Shown one piece after another: positions 1 through 8,713 of a stretch of 33,879 nt of DNA. The position numbers were made by a program, and so were the translations under genes. The DNA lies in contig JAJRRM010000043.1 of assembly GCA_024279475.1 (NCBI GenBank), forward strand, positions 1-33,879, read 5' to 3'. The stretch's first letter is position 1; each line of letters begins with the position of its first letter. The notes under the pieces are model-generated. The model did not search any database, had not been told where the DNA came from, and worked only from the letters and a program-made list of their open reading frames with translations. Source of the DNA: Alphaproteobacteria bacterium (GTDB lineage Bacteria > Pseudomonadota > Alphaproteobacteria > 16-39-46 > JAJRRM01).

Positions 1-114
1 CCGACGACTCACGTTCTTCAAGGCCGATATGTGAATGAAAATGTCCTTGGATGAATTCTCTGGCCGGACAAAACCAAAACCCTTGTCATCATTCCAATCG
101 GTAGTAACCAGGAG
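1..114 (-). pseudogene. Cold-shock-domain (CSD) coding stretch, partial at window edge, in a different frame from ORF 18..515
   Basis: Minus-strand translation reads ...GLLVTTDWNDDKGFGFVRPENSSKDIFIHISALKNVSRR, matching the CSD signature KGFGFI.P....DIFVHIS.L; runs off the left edge. Confidence 0.7.
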
Positions 115-515
115 GCCAAGGCAAGCGCTAAGCCGGTCAGGAAAAACATCACATAGGCAAATGCCCAGGAATATAACTGGAGTGCCGTTCTCGATATATC
201 ATTGATGAAGGCGAATACCCACTTGGACACGGTCGCTGTAAAAATGCCCTGAACAGGAATGACGAACTCCTGTTCGCCACCTGCAATCGAAATGGCATCG
301 CCGATCCTCCAGGCAACGAATTCGTGAGCGAAAATGGAGATATCCTGCGTTGAATACAGACAAATGAAGGGTAGTATTGCTGCAAGAAAAAAAAGAATCC
401 AGAGTGCAAGACGGATGATACGTTGCGCTTTCGTATTGTTACCTTGAACCTTAGACGAATCTTCGGTAGCCGAAGCTGTGGTTTTCTCTGAGGATTTCAT
501 GGTAATAGACTGCAT
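18..515 (-). CDS. Multi-TM membrane protein; C-terminal tail is the out-of-frame CSD sequence, so probably frameshifted or truncated
   Basis: ORF of 165 aa with several hydrophobic segments (LALWILFFLAAILPFICLY, SWAFAYVMFFLTGLALALASWLLP); last ~30 aa overlap the CSD frame. Confidence 0.5.
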   Translation of the reverse strand: MQSITMKSSEKTTASATEDSSKVQGNNTKAQRIIRLALWILFFLAAILPFICLYSTQDISIFAHEFVAWRIGDAISIAGGEQEFVIPVQGIFTATVSKWVFAFINDISRTALQLYSWAFAYVMFFLTGLALALASWLLPIGMMTRVLVLSGQRIHPRTFSFTYRP

Positions 516-769
516 ATATATTCCTCTTAAAACAAATATGAAGATTAAACTTCACTTAATTTTACCAGTTAATAAGAAAGCAGAGATATAGCATAGAAAT
601 ATGTGTGTGGTCAAGGATTATGGAAAAATATTAGAAGACTTCCGCGCTAAATCAAGGACGCGTTTGCTCTAAGTAAGACTCCCATAATTGTGAATACCGA
701 AGAGTTTGTGGATGAAGGTTTTTTTCAGGTGCCTTAGAAAAGGCTTAAATAATACATAAGTATTTTTTC

Positions 770-1132
770 TTAGCTATAAGCTACTATAACAACCCCTACA
801 ACTATAATGCTAATTCCTACCATACGACATATAGAAATATCCTCGCCAAAAAAAAACCATCCTCCTAACGCAGCTAGTATAAAAGTTAAAGACATAAAAG
901 CGGTAAAAAAACTTACCTCCATTCTTGAGTATGCAATAACAGATATTAGAAGGCTTGTTAGATAAAAAACTACAGAGAACGCTATAAAAACCCACCCCAT
1001 ACCACCTCTATAATATGTATCCATGCAAAAAATGCTCTGACCAGAAAAGTAATCAGATCCTTTTTTTAATAAAATTGTTGCTGTTGCATTAGACAGAACA
1101 ACATAAGCTATAACAAAAATATTTAAACACAT
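770..1132 (-). CDS. Small EamA/DMT-family membrane protein (ArnE-like flippase subunit type)
   Basis: 120 aa, four TM segments, N-terminal ...NATATILLKKG and C-terminal GWFFFGEDISICRMVGISIIVVGVV typical of half-size DMT/EamA proteins. Confidence 0.7.
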   Translation of the reverse strand: MCLNIFVIAYVVLSNATATILLKKGSDYFSGQSIFCMDTYYRGGMGWVFIAFSVVFYLTSLLISVIAYSRMEVSFFTAFMSLTFILAALGGWFFFGEDISICRMVGISIIVVGVVIVAYS

Positions 1133-1201
1133 ATTTATAAACCTTTTTAAACGTTAGTACCTTCTGCCATAATAAAAACTAGAAGCGCAGAAAAAATGAG
1201 C

Positions 1202-1921
1202 TTAATTTCTCTCAAACTTACTCATAAAAATATATTTTTTCAATTTTATAATTGATATAATCATGTCCTTAATATTATTAAAGGATAGAGCCTTTTCTCC
1301 ATCTTCTCGATACGCTACTATTGTACGGCAAGGAATTTCTTCATAAGCTACTTTATAACACCTAATCAAAATAGTTGCATACTCAACCTGAAAGAAAAAA
1401 CCATTGCTTATTCCCGGAAGGTCTTTTAGAAGCGATTTTTTAAATATACAAAGACCATTATGATAAATTAAATTAAGGCCAAATAATTTATTGATAATAA
1501 AATTATATGCTCTAGATAAAGCATAACGATAAGATTTTTTTTCAGCTTTAATATTTTCTATATAGGGAATAAGAAGATCCTTAGTTCCCAGTTTTTTATA
1601 GATCAACTCATAGCTTTCTTTATCAAAATAAGAATCTGCACATATAAGTTGAACATAGTCATACTGACTCTGTTTTACACCTTTTTTAAAACAATACCCT
1701 ATATTTTTATTGGTTTTATTATGAACTACACTAACAAAAGAGAATTCTTTAGAAAGTTTTTCCGCTATATCTCCTGTATTGTCTTTGCTTCCATCATTAA
1801 AAATGATTATTTCAAAATTATTAAAAACTGGCTCTACAACCTTAATAAAATCTCTTATAGTAGAGTCTAATATCATTTCTTCATTTAAAGCTGGACATAT
1901 AAAAGTAATATTTGATGACAT
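1202..1921 (-). CDS. Family 2 glycosyltransferase (dolichyl/polyprenyl-phosphate sugar synthase-like)
   Basis: ITFICPALNEE...IIIFNDGSKDNTGDIAEKL GT2 motif. Confidence 0.8.
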   Translation of the reverse strand: MSSNITFICPALNEEMILDSTIRDFIKVVEPVFNNFEIIIFNDGSKDNTGDIAEKLSKEFSFVSVVHNKTNKNIGYCFKKGVKQSQYDYVQLICADSYFDKESYELIYKKLGTKDLLIPYIENIKAEKKSYRYALSRAYNFIINKLFGLNLIYHNGLCIFKKSLLKDLPGISNGFFFQVEYATILIRCYKVAYEEIPCRTIVAYREDGEKALSFNNIKDMIISIIKLKKYIFMSKFERN

Positions 1922-2052
1922 GTTAACATTTTTCCTTTTCTAGCTCTATAGAGATACAAAAATTATACCCTTTATACAACCTGTTTTATCTAAACATACT
2001 CTCTCTAATCTAGAAAAACAGGAATTTCTATATCTGAAAAGATATTATATTT

Positions 2053-2570
2053 GGGGCTAACACCTAATAAAGTTCATTAAGGAGTTTTTTAAGGTCTATA
2101 AGAAGCTGTTTCGGAGCTCCCATATTAAACCGCCACTCAACTCTTTCAAGAACAAATTAAAATGCTGTCTTGGTACACCGTTGAACTTTCTCATATGCCT
2201 TTTTGCTTGGTTCCAAAAATTCTCAATGCCCTTGCTATGATTGTGTTTTTTAGAAAATAATTTTCTGGGATTAATTCTATAATGTTTAAACTCAGCAACA
2301 TCAAGGGCATTGTAAGCTTTCCAATAATCAGTATATACAAATGCTATCAGGCTTTATTTTCTGTCATATTATAGGCATCAAGGTGTCTGATTTAGCATCT
2401 AATATAATTTGTGTATAAACCTTTCCGCCTCGTTTAAGCAAAGCAAACACAGCTGTCTTTCCAGCCGCTCCTCATCCTCTTTTACCTTTTCTATGCCACC
2501 AAAGTACCTCTCATCCATCTCTATGAATATCTGTTAATTCTGATGTCCTACCTTTTTATTTGTCCGCCCC
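2053..2570 (-). mobile_element. Decayed IS1595-family (ISXO2-like) insertion sequence, internally deleted
   Basis: Imperfect terminal repeats ggggctaacacct (2053) versus reverse complement ggggcggacaaat (2570); perfect 8-bp flanking duplication ttatattt (2045-2052 and 2571-2578); interior encodes ISXO2-like transposase fragments. Confidence 0.88.
2065..2527 (-). pseudogene. ISXO2-like transposase pseudogene (5' part missing, several frameshifts and an in-frame stop)
   Basis: Frame-patched reading: EMDERYFGG..GKRG*GAAGKTAVFALLKRGGKVYTQII.DAKSDTLMPII*QKIKPDSI/VYTDYWKAYNALDVAEFKHYRINPRKLFSKKHNHSKGIENFWNQAKRHMRKFNGVPRQHFNLFLKE/VEWRFNMGAPKQLLIDLKKLLNELY*. Confidence 0.9.
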
Positions 2571-3633
2571 TTATATTTTTAGCTAATTTAGTTGGAAACA
2601 TTACACTAAGAATAGCCATCATATATGTTTTAATTCCTATAGGACTTCCTATTTTTTTTGCAGATAGTCGCAATATTTTTAAAGTAAGATTTTCTAAGAA
2701 ATAATTTTTTGATAAGAGGTCCTTAGTTTTTCCAAGCTTATTTCTGAGTTGATCCTTATACCATCTAATAGAAAAATTATTAAATGTTTCTTGGTATAAT
2801 TTTATTATATGCTTTTTATCTCCTAAGTTTTTATAAAATTCACTATTTTTTACACCTATCAAAGAGTCATTTATTGAATCTACAATATCCAAAAAATGCG
2901 ATACTTGCGTTCCCATATAACTTGCATTTCCCTGATCAATACCTGTAACAACGTATGGCTTGTCTATAAAAAAAACGTCCCCTACAACCGCTGGACCCAT
3001 TTTAAACATATATCCAGCTTGCCATTTTGTCCCTATTTTTGATTCAAAAGCTTTACACTCTTTCATTTTTTTTATAGAAAAAAGACTTGATCCTTCTAGG
3101 TAATTTTTACCACATGGATTCTTAGAGAACAAAGATAAGTATTCAACTCCCGTCATATAACCACTTGGAAACAACTTTTCTACTGTATAATAGCCCTTCT
3201 TATTTTCAACTTCTAAGTACCCTACCGAGGGCCTTTTACTATATGGGTAGGCTTGCCCTCCAAAAGCAATAGATAAATTTGAATATTTATGATGTTTTCT
3301 AACCAGTGTTTCTAATAAATCTTCCGGAAGCCAATAATCATCATCACATAAATATATAAAATACTTGCCTTTTGAAAGTTTATATATTGCTTTATGTATA
3401 GCCCACCAATCTCCATATTTTCCACCCATATTTTCTTTGTTTCTATGATATTTTATACGAGGATCCTTTAATGATTTAATATATTCTTCTGTGCCATCTG
3501 AAGAATAATCATCCAAAAGAAGTATCTCATAATCTTCAAATGTTTGTTTAAATATTGATTTTAGATTTCTCTCTAATAAATTTCGCCTATTATATGTTAG
3601 AACTAGTATTGAAACTATTGGATTATCATTCAC
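2548..3633 (-). CDS. Family 2 glycosyltransferase; C-terminal codons replaced by the IS end
   Basis: VSILVLTYNRRNLLERNLKSIFKQTFEDYEILLLDDYSSDGTEEYI; last 23 bp (2548-2570) lie inside the IS. Confidence 0.85.
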   Translation of the reverse strand: MNDNPIVSILVLTYNRRNLLERNLKSIFKQTFEDYEILLLDDYSSDGTEEYIKSLKDPRIKYHRNKENMGGKYGDWWAIHKAIYKLSKGKYFIYLCDDDYWLPEDLLETLVRKHHKYSNLSIAFGGQAYPYSKRPSVGYLEVENKKGYYTVEKLFPSGYMTGVEYLSLFSKNPCGKNYLEGSSLFSIKKMKECKAFESKIGTKWQAGYMFKMGPAVVGDVFFIDKPYVVTGIDQGNASYMGTQVSHFLDIVDSINDSLIGVKNSEFYKNLGDKKHIIKLYQETFNNFSIRWYKDQLRNKLGKTKDLLSKNYFLENLTLKILRLSAKKIGSPIGIKTYMMAILSVMFPTKLAKNIRGGQIKR

Positions 3634-3675
3634 AGGAAACCACCTTATTAATATTCCTTTAATTTTTTTCGAACA

Positions 3676-4746
3676 TTAAAATGGGCCTTTAAAGCTTTGA
3701 TCTGGTATATCAAGCTTATCTGTTGGCTTTATATCCTTAAATGGATCCTCTGTTTTTATGCCCAAAAGTGATTTAACTGCATTTTCAATATGCTTTACAG
3801 TAGGATAAAAATAGTTTGCTAACCCTCTAGTTGTAGGGGTGGGAGAATCTGGCAAACTAATCCTTATTGGTGAATTTTTTAAGGAGCCAAAACTTTTTTC
3901 ACAAACTCTTGTTATAATTTCAGATGAGAAACCACCTGTTAAAGATGCATGATCACATACAACCAAATTTCCTGTTTTTTTAACAGATTCTAAAATAATA
4001 GTATCATCAAGAGGTGATAAGGTTCTTAAGTCTATAAGATCCACCTCTATACCCTGTTTGTTTAAGTTGTTAACAGCTTTTATAGATTCAATAGTCATAT
4101 AACCCGAGCTTACAACTGTAGCTTTATCCCCTTTTCTTATTAAATTAGGAATACCTAGGGGTGTTTTATAATAACCCTCTGGAACATGCCCATGATTATA
4201 ATGTAGCCATCTATGCTCTATAAAAATAACAGGATTCGGATCTTCTATACTAGCAATTAATAAACCCTTTAAATCATATGGCGTTGCTGGCAAAACAACT
4301 TTTAACCCTGGTATGTGCGCAAACCAAGAATGTAAACTTTGCGAATGTTGAGCCCCCTGGCCCCAACCTCTACCTATAATAAGTCTCAAAGTCATTGGAA
4401 CATGGGTCTGAGCATTAAACATATAGCACCATTTAGCAGCCTGATTAATAATTGGATCAATAGCTAGCAAAAAAAACTCTAATCTCGCAAAAGTCATTAC
4501 AGGACGAGCACCAACTAATGAAGCACCCAGCATAACACCTGCCATTGCTGATTCAGAAAGAGGCATTTCATACACTCTATCTGTACCATATTTATCAACA
4601 AGGCCTGCTGTCGTTCCATAGGTTTGAGTTGCATCAGGTACACCTTGACCTATTAAAATAACATCTTTATCTCTTTGCAAAGAAACATCTAATGCTTCTT
4701 GAACTGCTTCTCTTCCTAAGATTTTTCTGTTCATATTATTTCTCAC
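3676..4746 (-). CDS. TPP-dependent 2-oxoacid dehydrogenase E1 beta subunit-like (transketolase pyrimidine/C-terminal domains)
   Basis: GREAVQEALDVSL..DVILIGQGV, MPLSESAMAGVMLGASLVGARPVMTFARLEF, QSLHSWFAHIPGLKVVLPATPYDLKGLLIASI. Confidence 0.85.
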   Translation of the reverse strand: MRNNMNRKILGREAVQEALDVSLQRDKDVILIGQGVPDATQTYGTTAGLVDKYGTDRVYEMPLSESAMAGVMLGASLVGARPVMTFARLEFFLLAIDPIINQAAKWCYMFNAQTHVPMTLRLIIGRGWGQGAQHSQSLHSWFAHIPGLKVVLPATPYDLKGLLIASIEDPNPVIFIEHRWLHYNHGHVPEGYYKTPLGIPNLIRKGDKATVVSSGYMTIESIKAVNNLNKQGIEVDLIDLRTLSPLDDTIILESVKKTGNLVVCDHASLTGGFSSEIITRVCEKSFGSLKNSPIRISLPDSPTPTTRGLANYFYPTVKHIENAVKSLLGIKTEDPFKDIKPTDKLDIPDQSFKGPF

Positions 4747-5737
4747 CTTTGTAGAAAATATTAGCTTTTAATTTATCTCTTGAGGGAAATTTTGCTTTTT
4801 TAGCTTTATCAAAAGCCTTTTTAATTTCTTCCTGAATATCCATTTCATAAACATCGATATCTTTTTGAATAATGATTTTATCGTTTAAAAGTTTTTCTTT
4901 ATAATATGTTAAAGGATCACATACGCCCTCTGATTCCATTCCTATTATTTTAGGACCACAGTGTTCAACTAGTTTAGTAGTCATTAACTCAATAAATTTA
5001 GGGCCTTCTCCGCATCTAATACCCTCTATAAGATATTTTGCATTTCCATAAACTCCTTCACATATTTGACCATCGGAACAAAGTGACTCAATATTGAAAG
5101 AATTTGCAATATCTACAATTTTTTGCTGTTGATGCCTACGTTTGCTAAAGGGTGTTTCAACAGACATTTCATTATTTTCACAAACATAAAGTATAGGAAG
5201 ATTTAAGCTTTTTGCAAAATTAAGCGACTCATAAAAAACGCCTTCTTCCGTAGCGCTATCTCCAAAATACACAACCGTGACGTTTGATTTTTTGCGACGT
5301 TTAGTTTCAAAAGCAAGACCTGTTGCGATTGAAATAGTGCTACCAATAATTGGAACGGAACCCAAAAATCCTGCTGACTTATCTATCAAGTGCATGGAGC
5401 CTCCCAGGCCATTAGTGCACCCTGTCTCTTTGCCATAAAGTTCAGCTATAAATTTATCTAAATTCCCCCCACAGGCTAAATAGTGCGCATGAGATCTATG
5501 CCCACTCATAACATAATCTCCAGGCTTTAAGTTAGCACTAACACCTACACCTATAGCCTCTTGACCAATGCTAAGATGAACTGGGCAACGCATTTCCTGA
5601 TCGCTATACTGCCTTGAAATTTCTTCTTCAATTCGCCTAATGCGCAAAATATCAAAAAACATTTTTTTTTGAAGGGGAGAGTTAACTTCTTTTTTTAGAG
5701 AAAGATCAGCCAACCCCTTATCTTTCATAAAACTCAT
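4736..5737 (-). CDS. TPP-dependent 2-oxoacid dehydrogenase E1 alpha subunit-like
   Basis: YVMSGHRSHAHYLACGG, GGSMHLIDKSAGFLGSVPIIGSTISIATG, TPP-binding GDSATEEGVFYESLNFAKSLNLPILYVCENN. Confidence 0.88.
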   Translation of the reverse strand: MSFMKDKGLADLSLKKEVNSPLQKKMFFDILRIRRIEEEISRQYSDQEMRCPVHLSIGQEAIGVGVSANLKPGDYVMSGHRSHAHYLACGGNLDKFIAELYGKETGCTNGLGGSMHLIDKSAGFLGSVPIIGSTISIATGLAFETKRRKKSNVTVVYFGDSATEEGVFYESLNFAKSLNLPILYVCENNEMSVETPFSKRRHQQQKIVDIANSFNIESLCSDGQICEGVYGNAKYLIEGIRCGEGPKFIELMTTKLVEHCGPKIIGMESEGVCDPLTYYKEKLLNDKIIIQKDIDVYEMDIQEEIKKAFDKAKKAKFPSRDKLKANIFYKGEK

Positions 5738-6869
5738 TTATTTTCCTACTTATATATAAAATCTCTTCTTTCTTCAGATACTGACTTATTGGAACAGATA
5801 AAATACGAGATGAATATTTCTCTGTAACAGGCATATCTCCTAACTTATACCCTAAAGGTTTAGCTACATCCTGCAAGTGAATTGGTATGGGGTAATGCAC
5901 ATGTACTTCTATTTTTTGATCTGCCAAAAAAATCTTTAATTCGTCCCTATTAGGTACATGAATCATAAATGTCTGACAAGAGTTATATTCATAATCTTTG
6001 TCAGGCAAAATAGTAATATACTTTTTGTTTAAAGTTGACCTAAACAACTCTATATTCTGACGCCTTCTTTGAATATATTCATCAACTTGAGTTAATCTAT
6101 AAGATAAAATTCTAGCTTGAACAGTATCCAGTCTAGAAACATAACCCCATTTTTTTATATATGTTCTAGTCAAAAATCCATGATTTCTTAGAAAGCCTAC
6201 TGCTTTGTACACCTCTTCTTTATTGGTAGTTATAAACCCCGCATCTCCACAAGCGTTAAAAACCTTTAAGGGATGTGCTGAAAAACATCCTATATCACCA
6301 AATGAGCCACTCTTTTTTCCTTTATACATTGATCCAAAAGATTGAGCAGCATCTTCAACAACAAGTAAGTTATGTTTTCTTGCTATAGAACGAATCTCAT
6401 CCATCGCACAAATTCTACCTGTTAAGTGAACAGGCATTATAGCTTTAGTTTTTGGCGTTATAGCTTTTTCTATAAGCTTAGGGTCAATATTCATATCTCC
6501 CTGAATATCTACAAAAACAGGCACAGCTCCAAGATGTATTATTGAAGAAGTTGAGGCAAAAAAAGAGTTAGGAGGTGTTATAACCTCATCTCCAGAGCCA
6601 ATCCCAAGAGCAGACATCCCTAGAATAAGAGCATCCGTTCCAGAATTAACCGTAACACAGTATTTAGTACCACAGTACCTAGCTATTTCTTTCTCTAAAT
6701 CTCCAATATCCTTCCCTAAAATATATTGCCCAGATGCCATGCCTTCAAGAATAATAGAATCTAACTTCTCTTTTTCTGCTTCATATTGTCTATCAAGAAG
6801 AGCATATTCTATTTTTTTATCTCGAACGTCTAAAGGTTTAGTATTAGCTAACTCGTTTATTTTTTTCAT
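5718..6869 (-). CDS. DegT/DnrJ/EryC1/StrS PLP-dependent sugar aminotransferase
   Basis: VNSGTDALILGMSALGIGSGDEVITPPNSFFAS, VVEDAAQSFGS, FSAHPLKVFNACGDAG (PLP lysine present). Confidence 0.9.
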   Translation of the reverse strand: MKKINELANTKPLDVRDKKIEYALLDRQYEAEKEKLDSIILEGMASGQYILGKDIGDLEKEIARYCGTKYCVTVNSGTDALILGMSALGIGSGDEVITPPNSFFASTSSIIHLGAVPVFVDIQGDMNIDPKLIEKAITPKTKAIMPVHLTGRICAMDEIRSIARKHNLLVVEDAAQSFGSMYKGKKSGSFGDIGCFSAHPLKVFNACGDAGFITTNKEEVYKAVGFLRNHGFLTRTYIKKWGYVSRLDTVQARILSYRLTQVDEYIQRRRQNIELFRSTLNKKYITILPDKDYEYNSCQTFMIHVPNRDELKIFLADQKIEVHVHYPIPIHLQDVAKPLGYKLGDMPVTEKYSSRILSVPISQYLKKEEILYISRKINEFYER

Positions 6870-6872
6870 TTT

Positions 6873-8042
6873 TCATACCATTTTATAAAAATTATCAACT
6901 GTATCAACAATATATTTCATTTGTTCTTCTGTATGGTGCTGATGCATCGGAAAGGAGATGAGATTTTCAGCTTGATAGTCTGTAATAGGAAAATCACCTG
7001 GATTATATCCTAAAAACGCTAGTCCATTTTGCTGGTACAAGGGTATAGGGTAATGAACTTTCACTTCAATTCCATTATTTATACAATAATGATAAAGTTC
7101 ATTTCTACGATCTGCAAAAACCATGTAGAGGTGATAAACAAGTTTTCTATTTTTATATCTTTTAGGAAGAGTAATTCCTGGGTTTTTAGATAGCCCCTTA
7201 TCTAAAATAGCTGCATTAGCAATACGTTGATCTGTTATAAATTGAGCGCTTTCAATTAAATCATTACCTACAATGGCTTGCAACGTATCTAAGCGTGAAT
7301 TATATCCTAAAACTTCAACTTCATCACGACTTATAAGACCATGATTTCTAAGCTTTCGAAGATCTTCATATAGCTGTTTATCATCTGTAGCAATTAACCC
7401 TCCATCTCCCCAGACATTTAAGGCCTTAAGCGGATGAAGAGAAAAACAACCAGTCTTAGCAAAAGTGCCAGACTTTTTTCTATCAATTTCAGCAAACATT
7501 GCCTGGCAAGCATCCTCAACAACAACAAGATTGTGCTTTTTTGCAATTTTCATAACTTCAGGCATATTTGACATTTGCCCAGCTAAATGAACAGGAACAA
7601 TTGCCTTTGTACGTGATGTTATTTTCTCCTCTATCTTTGTATAGTCAACACAAAAATCATCTGTACAATCTACCAGAACTGGTTTAGCACCTATTTCATT
7701 AATTGCGCCTACAGTAGCGATAAAAGTGTTTGCTGCTGTTATAACTTCATCTCCATGCCCTATTCCCTGCGCTTTAAGAGAAAGCTTAATAGCATCCGTT
7801 CCAGAAGCTACTCCAAGAACATATTTTGAGCCAACAATTTTAGCAAATTTACTCTCAAATTCTGCTAAAGGCTTCCCTAAGGTAAAATCTCCCGTTGGAA
7901 TAAATTTTTTGAACACCTCAAATATTTTATCATTATATTTAAACTGTTCTTGCAAATAAGACCATTCAACCTTAAATTTTTTTGGATAATGGTTTATTTT
8001 TAAAGTTTTTACATCTTTACTTACTTGCTTTGAATATACCAT
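6873..8042 (-). CDS. DegT/DnrJ/EryC1/StrS PLP-dependent sugar aminotransferase (second paralog)
   Basis: VASGTDAIKLSLKAQGIGHGDEVITAANTFIATVGAI, VVEDACQAMFA, FSLHPLKALNVWGDGG. Confidence 0.9.
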   Translation of the reverse strand: MVYSKQVSKDVKTLKINHYPKKFKVEWSYLQEQFKYNDKIFEVFKKFIPTGDFTLGKPLAEFESKFAKIVGSKYVLGVASGTDAIKLSLKAQGIGHGDEVITAANTFIATVGAINEIGAKPVLVDCTDDFCVDYTKIEEKITSRTKAIVPVHLAGQMSNMPEVMKIAKKHNLVVVEDACQAMFAEIDRKKSGTFAKTGCFSLHPLKALNVWGDGGLIATDDKQLYEDLRKLRNHGLISRDEVEVLGYNSRLDTLQAIVGNDLIESAQFITDQRIANAAILDKGLSKNPGITLPKRYKNRKLVYHLYMVFADRRNELYHYCINNGIEVKVHYPIPLYQQNGLAFLGYNPGDFPITDYQAENLISFPMHQHHTEEQMKYIVDTVDNFYKMV

Positions 8043-8044
8043 TT

Positions 8045-8710
8045 CTATTTTTTAACTTTCATAATTGTCCAGTCGTAATCTCCTTTATACCCTGCTTTTT
8101 TAAAAACATCAAACCACCCCTCTGGATAATCATGATATTCAGCAGTAAGCACCCACTCTCCAAACACTTCTTTTTCTTCAGGCGTTTCATAGGCATCCAC
8201 TTGAACAAATGAAGATCCTCTACAAACACGTGCCAATTCAGAAAAAACTCTTACAACCCCTTCTTGAGTAAAGTTATGAAGCGCATTTAAAGATACAACA
8301 AAATCGAAACTATTATCCGGGAAAGGAAGGCTATCTGCAGAACCTAAATGTAATCTTCCCACAACTTCTGGCTCACAGTGTTTCAATGCATAGGAAGAAA
8401 TATCTAAACCAAAAGATTCTATGCCAGGACAAGAAATCATAAAATCTTTCACTAAAAAGCCTTTTGCGCAACCAATATCTAAAATACGCATTCCTGGCTT
8501 AAGGTTATAATGTTTAATCATTGCCTTAGCAACAGCAACCCATCTACCATCATAACGATAACCCCCATACCCATATTTTCTATCACCATCAAAATAATTA
8601 AACCCATATTTTTTGGATTCTTCTATAATGTCGGGGGTCTTTGATTTAAATCTCTCGCGTATTTCTTCTCTTGTTTTACGAGGAACAGGCAAAAATTGGA
8701 TGCGCTCCAT
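8045..8710 (-). CDS. Class I SAM-dependent methyltransferase
   Basis: MRILDIGCAKGFLVKDFM motif I; SADSLPFPDNSFDFVVSLNALHNF. Confidence 0.82.
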   Translation of the reverse strand: MERIQFLPVPRKTREEIRERFKSKTPDIIEESKKYGFNYFDGDRKYGYGGYRYDGRWVAVAKAMIKHYNLKPGMRILDIGCAKGFLVKDFMISCPGIESFGLDISSYALKHCEPEVVGRLHLGSADSLPFPDNSFDFVVSLNALHNFTQEGVVRVFSELARVCRGSSFVQVDAYETPEEKEVFGEWVLTAEYHDYPEGWFDVFKKAGYKGDYDWTIMKVKK

Positions 8711-8713
8711 AAG

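Noticed and set aside
149-409. 86-aa minus-strand ORF
   Set aside because: Alternative frame inside the GC-rich membrane ORF; no recognisable domain and low-quality composition.
7726-8212. Plus-strand ORFs of 76-77 aa antisense to the DegT and methyltransferase genes
   Set aside because: Antisense shadows of strongly recognisable coding genes.
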